A DNA stretch of 6,475 nucleotides from Oscillospiraceae bacterium (GCA_015065395.1 SVQJ01000102.1:1-6475); one strand, 5' to 3'. Numbered from the stretch's first letter, positions 1-5,906 are shown. Numbers and translations are program-made. The notes: generated by a model not told the origin, from the letters alone.

Positions 1-1440
1 CAGAAGATAGTTCTCCAAACGCTTGGCTCTTCTGAATTCGGACTTTATCAGCTTGCGGCATCGATTATCAATTATACGAGTGTAATGGATCTGGGATTCG
101 GTAACGGTATCGTCACGTATACTGCAAGATACCGCGCTACGGGTAAAGACAGAGAAGTGGAAAAGCTCCACGGAATGTTTTTACTTATCTTCTGCGGGAT
201 CGGCATCGTTGCAATGGGCGTCGGTGCCTTCATTACGTTCAATGTTGATTGGATGTTCGGCGCGTCCATGACCGCTGAAGAGATAGCCAAAAGCAGAATA
301 CTTATGGCTATCCTCACCGTCAATATGGGTGCAACATTTGTCCTCAGTATATATAATAATATAATCATCGCCTGCGAAAGGTTTATCTTTGTAAAGGTGA
401 TAACCATCCTGCGTGCCCTCTTGAATCCTCTTATCATGCTTCCTCTTCTGTATCTGGGAGGGGATTCTATAACCATGGTAACGGTGCTTGTGGCGGTAAA
501 TATAGCTTGCCTTCTGGCAAATTTGTTTTTCTGCACCAAAAAGCTGGGTATCAAAGTCAGATACAGAGGCTTTGATAAGGGTATTTTCATGGAGATATTC
601 TCCTATTCCATCTTCATCTTCATTGCGGAGATCGTGGATAAGGTAAATTGGTGCGTAGACCAGATAATACTTGGAGTTGTGAAGGGAACAAAGGAAGTCA
701 CCGTATATTCCATGGCATCAAACTATAATCAGCTTGTACTCCAGTTTTCGGCTGCGGTCTCCTCTGTGATGCTTCCCAGAGTGTCCGCAATGGTAGCGAG
801 AAAAGAGGGAGATGCCCCCTTGAATACATTGTTTATCAAAGCAAGCAGAGTACAGATATATACCGTCTTTCTGATAGTCAGCGGCTTTACGCTTGTGGGC
901 AGAGAATTTGTCCTTTGGCATGCCGGCAAGGAGTGCATCGACTCCTATGCGACAGCGCTGATACTTATGGGCGCGGCGATGATTCCCATCACTCAGTCCG
1001 TTGCCATATCCATAATCAAAGCCAAGGATAAATTCAAATTCCGTGCTTTTGTCCTGCTTGCAATGGCAGTTCTGAATTTCGGCATCAGTATTCCCCTTGC
1101 AATGGCCTTCGGCAGTATAGGAAGTGCGGCGGGAACTGCCATCGGACTTCTTATTGCCAATATTATAGTAATGAATATCTATTATCATAAGAGCTGCGGT
1201 ATCAATATGGCGGCATATTGGAGGACCTTTGTGTTAATAGTGGTGAGATACCTGCCCTGCATGGCCGCGGTTTACGTGATATCAGCATTCTACCCGATTT
1301 CGGGACTTTGGGGAGTGCTTCTGTACGGAGGGCTGTATATAGTCCTGTATTTTATCAGTACGTATTTTCTCGTAATGAACGGATACGAAAAGGGGCTCGT
1401 GCGAAGATATATCTCCAAGGTGCTCAGCGTTATAAAGTAA
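1..1440 (+). CDS. Polysaccharide/lipid-linked oligosaccharide flippase (Wzx/MATE-like, MOP superfamily), 5' partial
   Basis: Integral membrane transporter expected to flip undecaprenyl-linked sugar repeat units across the cytoplasmic membrane during capsule, exopolysaccharide or teichoic-acid-type synthesis. The frame is open from base 1 (QKIVLQTLGSSEFGLYQLAA) through the ATG at 85, so that internal Met is not the start. Wzx proteins usually carry the segment 'LGxxxFGLYxL' about 30 residues in, so roughly 30 residues including the first membrane helix are missing. The 479 residues present contain about 12 hydrophobic segments. The C-terminal part has a family-typical stretch: a charged loop (KAKDKFKFR), then a helix with N-F-G-I-S-I, then a Gly/Ala-rich G-S-I-G-S-A-A-G-T segment. 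The gene runs directly into the next one, whose Shine-Dalgarno starts in this stop codon, so the two are probably co-transcribed and translationally coupled. The family assignment is solid; the exact substrate cannot be read from sequence. Confidence 0.9.
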   Translation, partial: QKIVLQTLGSSEFGLYQLAASIINYTSVMDLGFGNGIVTYTARYRATGKDREVEKLHGMFLLIFCGIGIVAMGVGAFITFNVDWMFGASMTAEEIAKSRILMAILTVNMGATFVLSIYNNIIIACERFIFVKVITILRALLNPLIMLPLLYLGGDSITMVTVLVAVNIACLLANLFFCTKKLGIKVRYRGFDKGIFMEIFSYSIFIFIAEIVDKVNWCVDQIILGVVKGTKEVTVYSMASNYNQLVLQFSAAVSSVMLPRVSAMVARKEGDAPLNTLFIKASRVQIYTVFLIVSGFTLVGREFVLWHAGKECIDSYATALILMGAAMIPITQSVAISIIKAKDKFKFRAFVLLAMAVLNFGISIPLAMAFGSIGSAAGTAIGLLIANIIVMNIYYHKSCGINMAAYWRTFVLIVVRYLPCMAAVYVISAFYPISGLWGVLLYGGLYIVLYFISTYFLVMNGYEKGLVRRYISKVLSVIK

Positions 1441-1444
1441 GGAG
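1439..1444 (+). promoter_or_regulatory. Shine-Dalgarno AAGGAG that decides the start of the iron-sulfur gene
   Basis: AAGGAG overlaps the TAA stop of the flippase gene. It lies 8 nt upstream of the TTG at 1453. The alternative GTG at 1444 shares its first base with this element and so could not be initiated from it. This favours TTG 1453 as the start codon. Confidence 0.6.
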
Positions 1445-1452
1445 TGACAGCT

Positions 1453-2592
1453 TTGAATATATGTGAAAGTAATAAATGCTCAGGCTGTCTTATGTGCCTT
1501 GATGTCTGCTCCGCCGGAGCGATAGAGGTAAAAACAAACGGAGAGGGATTCGCCTATCCCTTTGTCGATGAAGAAAAATGCGTATCCTGCGGTCTGTGCC
1601 AAAGAAAGTGTCCACAGAATAATTATGTGAATAATGATCCCGAAGGTACTTTTGCCGCATACGCAAGGGATAAGGATATCAGAAAACGCTCATCCTCCGG
1701 CGGATTGTTCTCTGTTCTTGCAGGCAAAGTGATAGATGAAGGCGGTGTAGTGTTCGGAGCAGGCTTTGACGATGATCTTAAGGTTATGCATAAAAGTGCG
1801 GGCAACAGAGAAGAGCTTGCGCTTCTGGCGGGCTCAAAATACGTCCAAAGCGATACTCAAGGGGTTTATAAAAAAGTAAAAGAGGTGCTGGATGAGGGAA
1901 AAAGGGTTCTGTTTTGTGCAACTCCCTGTCAGTGCTCTGCCTTAAGAAATTATATCGGAGACAGAGACGGTCTCATCCTTGTGGACTTTCTGTGCCACGG
2001 CGTGCCGTCTCCGTTGGTCTGGAGAAAGTACCTGGACGAGTGCTTCAAGGATGTAAAGAGCGCACATTTTCGCAGTAAAGAAAATGGCTGGGAAGAATTT
2101 TCCATGAAGATCGTTTCCGAAAGGGGAAACTATGTGCGCTCCTGGTATACAGATCCTTATATGCGGATATTTTTCGGGAACATTGCACTTCGGCAAAGCT
2201 GCTACGATTGTACCCATAAGGGAGAAGGGTACGCATCCGATATAACGGTTGCGGATTTCTGGGGAATATCAAAGGTCTTTCCCGAAATGAATGACGATAG
2301 GGGTACCAGCGCCGTTATCGTCCGCACTGAAAAGGGTAGGGCCGCGTTGGATGCAGTCAAAACTGAACTCGTGCTTAAGGAATGTACTCTTGAAAGCATA
2401 ATTCAGTCCAATAACGTGTATTATAAAAGCGCAAAAAGGCCTGTGGCAAGAGAAAGCTTTTTTGCCGATATTTCTTCGGGAACTTCTTTTGAAGAGCTGA
2501 AGAAGAAATATGCGATCCCCATGAAGGGGACAGTTATATTTAAGCTAAGAGCAAAACGCTTTGTAAAAAAGGCGCTGTATAAGCTGAAATAA
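1453..2592 (+). CDS. Ferredoxin-like 4Fe-4S protein with FrhB/FdhB (coenzyme F420 hydrogenase/dehydrogenase beta) domains
   Basis: Cytoplasmic iron-sulfur and probably flavin-binding redox protein of 379 residues, read from TTG 1453 (382 from GTG 1444). The N-terminus carries two full 4Fe-4S motifs of the C-x2-C-x2-C-x3-C type: Cys9/12/15/19 and Cys43/46/49/53, the second followed by Pro as in bacterial ferredoxins. Downstream come FrhB/FdhB signatures: SSSGGLFSVLA, a G-x-V-F-G-A stretch, CATPCQCSALRNYI, DFLCHGVPSPLVW and a CYDC...DITVADFWGI block. In methanogens this family moves electrons between F420 and a partner enzyme. In bacteria it is common in polysaccharide clusters, often beside pyruvyltransferases and glycosyltransferases, where its reaction is not established. 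F420 use is therefore not implied. The neighbouring flippase fits the polysaccharide context. The gene ends 35 nt before the glycyl radical enzyme with no terminator between them, so a shared transcript is possible. Confidence 0.85.
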   Translation: MNICESNKCSGCLMCLDVCSAGAIEVKTNGEGFAYPFVDEEKCVSCGLCQRKCPQNNYVNNDPEGTFAAYARDKDIRKRSSSGGLFSVLAGKVIDEGGVVFGAGFDDDLKVMHKSAGNREELALLAGSKYVQSDTQGVYKKVKEVLDEGKRVLFCATPCQCSALRNYIGDRDGLILVDFLCHGVPSPLVWRKYLDECFKDVKSAHFRSKENGWEEFSMKIVSERGNYVRSWYTDPYMRIFFGNIALRQSCYDCTHKGEGYASDITVADFWGISKVFPEMNDDRGTSAVIVRTEKGRAALDAVKTELVLKECTLESIIQSNNVYYKSAKRPVARESFFADISSGTSFEELKKKYAIPMKGTVIFKLRAKRFVKKALYKLK

Positions 2593-2627
2593 CGGCGCTG
2601 ATCGCTAAGAGAGGAACGGTAGCACAA

Positions 2628-4952
2628 ATGACAGATTACAGATCAACCAAGGGAAAATTTGAATATTCCGAGAGACTTGATGCGATTTATTCCGACGTCG
2701 TCAAAAGAATGAGAACTAACCGCTTCAGAGAGGATACCTTAACAGGTACCCCGCCCGACGGTAAAGAGCCTTTTATCGACGTTTTTCTTGAAACACGCGG
2801 CGAGCCCTTTCCCACACGTATAGCTAAGGCTATTGTAAGGAGCTGGATGGTGTCTGAGATACCCATATATGAGGGAGATCTGCTTATCGGCTGTCAGCGT
2901 CCGGAGAGGATCGTCAGAGAGCACTTTTCCTTTGGTATACAGGAGCACCGCCACATGTTTGATTGGTGTGATATCTATAAAAACAGAAGAGAAGAGCTTG
3001 AGCCGATCCTTGATGAGCTGCATTCAGAGTTTGTTCCCCTTGATTGGGATCATCTCGGAAATGAGGCAGATAAGATTTTTACTCCCGTTGAAGGAAGGGA
3101 TATTTATCATGAGGTCGTTGAGCCCGGTCTTTGGTGGGTGGGAGGCTTCCAGGGTCATACCGTTCCCAATTATCAGATCCTTATGGATAAAGGCATCGGC
3201 GGCGTTCATGTAAGAGTATGCGAACGGCTTTCTGAGGAAACGGATCAAAAGAAGATAGAAATGCTCACTGCCTGCAAGATCATTCTTGAGGGACTTCGCG
3301 ATTGGATCCTTATGCAGGCGGATGCGGCAGAAAAGAAGGCAGCAGAGGGCGGCAAATGGGCAGATTCCCTTATAAAGATCGCTGAAAACTGCCGTGCCAT
3401 AGCCTTGGATGCACCTAAGACATACTACCAGGCTTGCCAGCTTTGCTGGTTCTACTCCCTTTGGGATTGGGTAGATTGCGTGGGAAGAATAGATCAGTTT
3501 ATGTATCCCTTCTTCCAAAAGGCGTTGGAGGAGGATCGGCAGTTCTGCGAGGATTGTACCGCGGCACTTATGCTCAAATTCCTTGAGCACGGCATACATA
3601 ATATGACCATCGGCGGCTGTGACCCCAAAACGGGAGAGGACGTGACAAACGAGCTTTCATTCCTTTATCTGCAGATAGCAAGAAGAAATCACGAAACTCA
3701 TCCCCGTATTTCTCTCAGAATCGGCGAGAATACAGATCCCGCCCTCCTTGCCCTCGGCGTTCAGATGTGGTCCGAGGGTATGAGCGATCCTACTGTTGCT
3801 TCCGATACGACCATCATCCCCGCATTTATCAAAAATTACGGAGTCGAGCCAGAGGACGCTAGGAATTATACCCTCCTCGGCTGTCAGGAGCTTGAGATAC
3901 CCGGAAAGAGCAACTTCGGATGCGAAGACGGTATGCTGAATTTGGGAAAGATCCTTGAGATCACCATGAATGACGGCTACACCCGCTTTGACAGCACATA
4001 CCGCGTGGGTCTTCCCACAGGTCACATAACAGATTATGACACATTTGAGGACTTCTACAGCGCATATAACAACCAAATGAAGTTCTTTACCAAGCACTTC
4101 GTTAACCTCTGCAACAAAGGACAGGAGATGAGAGCGGCGAACTATGCAAAGCTTGTAAAAACTCCCTTCACCGAGGATTGTATAGAAAGGGGACTGAATC
4201 TTGATGACGGCGGAGCTGTTTATAATTACGGCTGCGTTGAAACCGCGGGAAGCTCTGTTGTTGCAGATTCCCTCACCGCTGTAAAGAAGCTTGTATTTGA
4301 TGAAAAGAAGATCTCAAAGGAGACCTTGGAGACGGCGATTGCGGCAAATTTCAAGGGCTATGAGGATGTTCGTCAGATGCTTATAAAGGATGCTCCAAAG
4401 TTCGGAAACGACAATGATGAGGCAGACGGAATGGCAAGGAGAGTTCTTTGCGATTTCTGGAGCGAGATAAAGAAGTATAAGTCTGTGCGCGGCGGCGAGT
4501 TTTCGGGAGCCTGCTCTCTCCTTTCAAGCGGTATGTATATGGGCGGAGCTACCTGGGCAACTCCCGATGGCAGATATCACGGAATGCCCTTCGGAAATTC
4601 CATAGGCCCCGTTCCCGGCAGAGATAAGCTGGGGCTTACTGCTATGCTTTCCTCTGTTTCAAAGCTTCCCCTTGATCTTGGCGTGGGCGGAACTACCTGC
4701 AATGTGCTTATCCCTGCGGATCACATGAATAGCGAGGACACTAAAGGTAAAATAGCAGCGCTTATGAATGCGTTTTTACAGAACGGCGGTCAGCTTGCTC
4801 AGATAACCACCGCATCCCTTGAGGATATGAAGGATGCAAAGGTGCATCCCGAGGATCACGGTGATCTTATCGTTCGCGTGGGCGGCTTTTCCATAAACTT
4901 TATTGAGCTTGACAGCCTCCAGCAGGATGAGATCATTTCCAGATATGCGTGA
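2628..4952 (+). CDS. Glycyl radical enzyme, pyruvate formate-lyase family, function unassigned
   Basis: Full-length oxygen-sensitive glycyl radical enzyme of 774 residues (E. coli PFL is 760), expected in the cytoplasm. The N-terminal half shows the PFL-like domain: RIAKAIVRSWMVSEIP...GDLLIG, then TVPNYQILMDKGIGGV, then GRIDQFMYPFFQ (Asp289-Gln290) and NMTIGGCDPKTGEDVTNELS. The catalytic loop is NYTLLGCQE, with Cys419 as thiyl-radical candidate and Glu421. Ala-Thr-Pro-Asp-Gly-Arg lies at 644-649. The C-terminal loop is R750-V-G-G-F-S, with Gly753 as radical site 21 residues from the end, as expected. The Cys-x-Glu resembles dehydratase/lyase members (GCVE) more than PFL itself, which has Cys-Cys. 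However, Gln replaces Val, and an additional GCVE occurs at Cys536. These features do not match glycerol, choline, hydroxyproline, isethionate or hydroxyphenylacetate enzymes well enough to name a substrate. No radical-SAM activase is in the window. ATG 2628 follows AGAGGAA with slightly long spacing (about 12 nt). Confidence 0.92.
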   Translation: MTDYRSTKGKFEYSERLDAIYSDVVKRMRTNRFREDTLTGTPPDGKEPFIDVFLETRGEPFPTRIAKAIVRSWMVSEIPIYEGDLLIGCQRPERIVREHFSFGIQEHRHMFDWCDIYKNRREELEPILDELHSEFVPLDWDHLGNEADKIFTPVEGRDIYHEVVEPGLWWVGGFQGHTVPNYQILMDKGIGGVHVRVCERLSEETDQKKIEMLTACKIILEGLRDWILMQADAAEKKAAEGGKWADSLIKIAENCRAIALDAPKTYYQACQLCWFYSLWDWVDCVGRIDQFMYPFFQKALEEDRQFCEDCTAALMLKFLEHGIHNMTIGGCDPKTGEDVTNELSFLYLQIARRNHETHPRISLRIGENTDPALLALGVQMWSEGMSDPTVASDTTIIPAFIKNYGVEPEDARNYTLLGCQELEIPGKSNFGCEDGMLNLGKILEITMNDGYTRFDSTYRVGLPTGHITDYDTFEDFYSAYNNQMKFFTKHFVNLCNKGQEMRAANYAKLVKTPFTEDCIERGLNLDDGGAVYNYGCVETAGSSVVADSLTAVKKLVFDEKKISKETLETAIAANFKGYEDVRQMLIKDAPKFGNDNDEADGMARRVLCDFWSEIKKYKSVRGGEFSGACSLLSSGMYMGGATWATPDGRYHGMPFGNSIGPVPGRDKLGLTAMLSSVSKLPLDLGVGGTTCNVLIPADHMNSEDTKGKIAALMNAFLQNGGQLAQITTASLEDMKDAKVHPEDHGDLIVRVGGFSINFIELDSLQQDEIISRYA

Positions 4953-4990
4953 TGGCTGTGGATTTTTTGTGAAATAAGATATTAAAGCAA

Positions 4991-5039
4991 ATACCCCCCT
5001 TGCAAAAGCTGAAAATCCGGCTTTTTGCAAGGGGGGTAT
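4991..5039 (+). terminator. Strong hairpin terminator after the glycyl radical enzyme
   Basis: ATACCCCCCTTGCAAAA (4991-5007) pairs perfectly over 17 bp with 5023-5039. Two or three more pairs are possible inside the loop if T5022 bulges. The stem includes six consecutive G-C pairs and starts 38 nt after the stop codon. The 3' flank is TATATTTA rather than a clean U-run. It is therefore either an imperfect intrinsic terminator or an mRNA-stabilising 3' hairpin. The long A/T-rich lower and upper stem could also act on minus-strand transcripts. Confidence 0.75.
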
Positions 5040-5080
5040 ATTTAGAACGTCAAATTATGGTTTATAGAGTAGAAACGGTC

Positions 5081-5098
5081 GCTTTTTTGAAAAAAAGC
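5081..5098. repeat. A/T-rich inverted repeat GCTTTTTT/AAAAAAGC
   Basis: GCTTTTTT (5081-5088) and AAAAAAGC (5091-5098) are perfect inverted arms separated by two bases, so a realistic hairpin would open to a four-base or larger loop. Read on either strand it gives a short stem with a U-run, which could act as a weak bidirectional terminator. It lies at the left edge of the hairpin array. Confidence 0.5.
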
Positions 5099-5130
5099 TT
5101 CGCAAAAAACTTTAATAATGGGTTTCACTA

Positions 5131-5202
5131 AGGCTTGCAAGGCAAAAGGCGTCGCCAAAGCAGAAATCTGCTTTGGCTGAGGCACCGAAGGTGCCCAAGC
5201 CT
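5131..5202. repeat. Branched inverted-repeat structure (closing stem plus two hairpins)
   Basis: AGGCTTG (5131-5137) pairs with CAAGCCT (5196-5202), closing a 72-nt unit. Inside lie a perfect 10-bp hairpin, GCCAAAGCAG (5154-5163) with 5168-5177 and loop AAAT, and a perfect 6-bp hairpin, GGCACC (5181-5186) with GGTGCC (5190-5195) and loop GAA. The second hairpin abuts the closing stem directly. The result is a compact three-way-junction-like fold, with an unpaired stretch 5138-5153. Its last three bases are shared with the next palindrome, so the two folds compete at that edge. It could be an RNA element or part of a palindromic repeat; there is no match I can name. Confidence 0.55.
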
Positions 5203-5263
5203 AAAAAGAGGGAGATTCACAAAAATGAACGAGCTCATTTTTGTGAATCTCCCTCTTTTTAGG
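5200..5263. repeat. Perfect 29-bp inverted repeat with 6-nt loop
   Basis: The arms 5200-5228 and 5235-5263 are perfectly complementary over 29 bp around the loop ACGAGC (5229-5234). The arms contain an A5/T5 run next to CCT/AGG, then GAGGGAGATTCAC. A stem this long without a single mismatch is longer than an ordinary terminator needs and suggests recent origin or active maintenance. The 3' arm ends with CTCTTTTTAGG, so it could terminate transcription in either direction. Confidence 0.8.
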
Positions 5264-5301
5264 GCCTTTTAGCTATCATTGTCCTTCTTAAAGTTCCTTT
5301 G

Positions 5302-5325
5302 GTTCTTTCCTTTCAAGGAAAGAAC
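5302..5325. repeat. 11-bp palindrome GTTCTTTCCTT/AAGGAAAGAAC
   Basis: GTTCTTTCCTT (5302-5312) and AAGGAAAGAAC (5315-5325) are perfect inverted arms with a two-base centre. In RNA this would be about 10 bp with a four-base loop. It is preceded by AAAGTTCCTTTG and is the last member of the hairpin array. It could be a terminator-like end for transcripts entering from the left, or the terminus of a repeat element. Confidence 0.55.
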
Positions 5326-5372
5326 AGAAAACATCTTTTATCTTTTCATCAAACCGGAATTTGAATAGGAAT

Positions 5373-5400
5373 ACTGCATCTTACATTAGAAAAATGCAGT
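5373..5400. promoter_or_regulatory. Candidate operator dyad ACTGCAT-N14-ATGCAGT upstream of the LytTR promoter
   Basis: Perfect 7-bp inverted arms at 5373-5379 and 5394-5400 have centres 21 bp apart, two helical turns, so a dimer could contact both on one DNA face. The dyad ends 14 bp upstream of the -35 hexamer, a position suited to activation. LytTR proteins classically bind two 9-bp direct repeats at a comparable distance. Here the arms are inverted and match that consensus only partly (GCAGTTCAC at 5396-5404). The assignment is an inference. Confidence 0.4.
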
Positions 5401-5414
5401 TCACTGAAAATCGG

Positions 5415-5443
5415 TTGAAAAAGAAAAATGCCTTTGATATACT
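5415..5443 (+). promoter_or_regulatory. Extended -10 sigma-A-type promoter of the LytTR-DUF3021 operon
   Basis: TTGAAA (5415-5420) and TATACT (5438-5443) each match the consensus at 5 of 6 positions and are separated by exactly 17 nt. TG at 5435-5436 adds an extended -10. The predicted start of transcription is near 5450. That leaves only a few bases before the GGGGG Shine-Dalgarno, so the 5' UTR is very short and no riboswitch could lie in it. Confidence 0.75.
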
Positions 5444-5466
5444 GAAAATGCGAAGGGGGAATGAAA

Positions 5467-5904
5467 ATGAAAATTGAGATAATACAAAACGAAAATATCA
5501 CTGAAACAGAGGTGATAATAAGAGCTAAAGTGCTGGATGAAGAGCTGCAGGAGATAATATCATGCCTTTCTCTCATCGGGAATACGGTAGCCGGAGAGAA
5601 GGGAAGCGCGGTGACCTTTGTTCCCTTGAAGGATATATATTATTTTGAATCAGTGGATAATAAAACCTTTTTCTATACGAGGGATGAGATATATGAGGTG
5701 AAAGCAAGGCTTTATGAGCTTGAAGAAAGGCTGAAGCTAACATCCTTTGTGCGCATTTCAAAGTCCGCCATAGCAAATCTCAAGAAGCTGAAAAGCATCA
5801 AAAGGATCAAGGGTGCTCGTCTTGAGGCCGATCTTATAAACGGTGAAAGGCTCGTTGTTTCGAGGCAGTACGTAATTGATATAAAAAACAAGCTGGGGGT
5901 ATGA
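5467..5904 (+). CDS. Stand-alone LytTR-family DNA-binding transcriptional regulator
   Basis: Small cytoplasmic regulator of 145 residues (147 if ATG 5461 is used). The C-terminal ~100 residues form a LytTR DNA-binding domain: VTFVPLKDIYYFESVDNKTF, then RLYELEERL, then the characteristic FVRISKSAIANLKKL, and finally GERLVVSRQYVIDIKNKLG. No response-regulator receiver domain precedes it. The ~40 N-terminal residues resemble the short extension seen in LytTR proteins encoded next to DUF3021. Start choice: GGGGG at 5455-5459 is one base from ATG 5461 but 7 nt from ATG 5467, so 5467 is favoured. The gene has its own extended -10 promoter with a dyad upstream, which suggests autoregulation. The stop codon is 2 nt from the favoured start of the downstream membrane-protein gene (or overlaps the alternative start), implying translational coupling. 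The targets are unknown. Confidence 0.9.
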   Translation: MKIEIIQNENITETEVIIRAKVLDEELQEIISCLSLIGNTVAGEKGSAVTFVPLKDIYYFESVDNKTFFYTRDEIYEVKARLYELEERLKLTSFVRISKSAIANLKKLKSIKRIKGARLEADLINGERLVVSRQYVIDIKNKLGV

Positions 5905-5906
5905 AA

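Larger units (their letters stand above)
4953..5414. other. Hairpin-rich intergenic stretch without a gene
   Basis: Between the glycyl radical enzyme and the LytTR promoter I see no supportable coding region on either strand. The stretch holds, in order: a terminator hairpin (4991-5039), an A/T-rich small inverted repeat (5081-5098), a branched structure (5131-5202), a perfect 29-bp palindrome (5200-5263), an 11-bp palindrome (5302-5325) and a 7-bp dyad (5373-5400). The part from about 5081 to 5325 has the look of an intergenic repeat element made of several palindromic modules. Whether it is multi-copy in the genome cannot be told from one window. Confidence 0.6.

Noticed and set aside
72..590. 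Minus-strand open frame of 172 codons opposite the flippase, and similar ones at 718-1188, 3024-3599 and 3657-4097
   Set aside because: They lie wholly opposite well-supported genes, have low-complexity or unrecognisable content and no convincing ribosome binding sites. They are antisense shadows.
2561..2583. Possible promoter for the glycyl radical enzyme (TTGTAA and TATAAG)
   Set aside because: The spacer is only 11 nt, far from the 16-18 nt needed, and no better -35 is found at the correct distance.
1453..2592. True F420-dependent hydrogenase or dehydrogenase subunit
   Set aside because: The domain name comes from methanogen enzymes. The gene context is polysaccharide-type, with no hydrogenase or formate dehydrogenase subunits nearby, so F420 use is not supported.
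5131..5202. tRNA gene, because of the 72-nt length and 7-bp closing stem
   Set aside because: No GTTCRA T-loop, no 5-bp T-arm with 7-nt loop, no D-arm consensus, and the internal hairpins have 3- and 4-nt loops.
5225..5272. Fifteen-codon frame MNELIFVNLPLFRAF preceded by a GAGGGAG sequence, resembling a leader peptide
   Set aside because: It is contained in the 29-bp palindrome, so the Shine-Dalgarno-like sequence and codons are dictated by the inverted repeat. It does not lead into an attenuated gene.
4953..5466. CRISPR array
   Set aside because: The repeats are inverted pairs of differing sequence, not evenly spaced identical direct repeats, and no cas genes are present.
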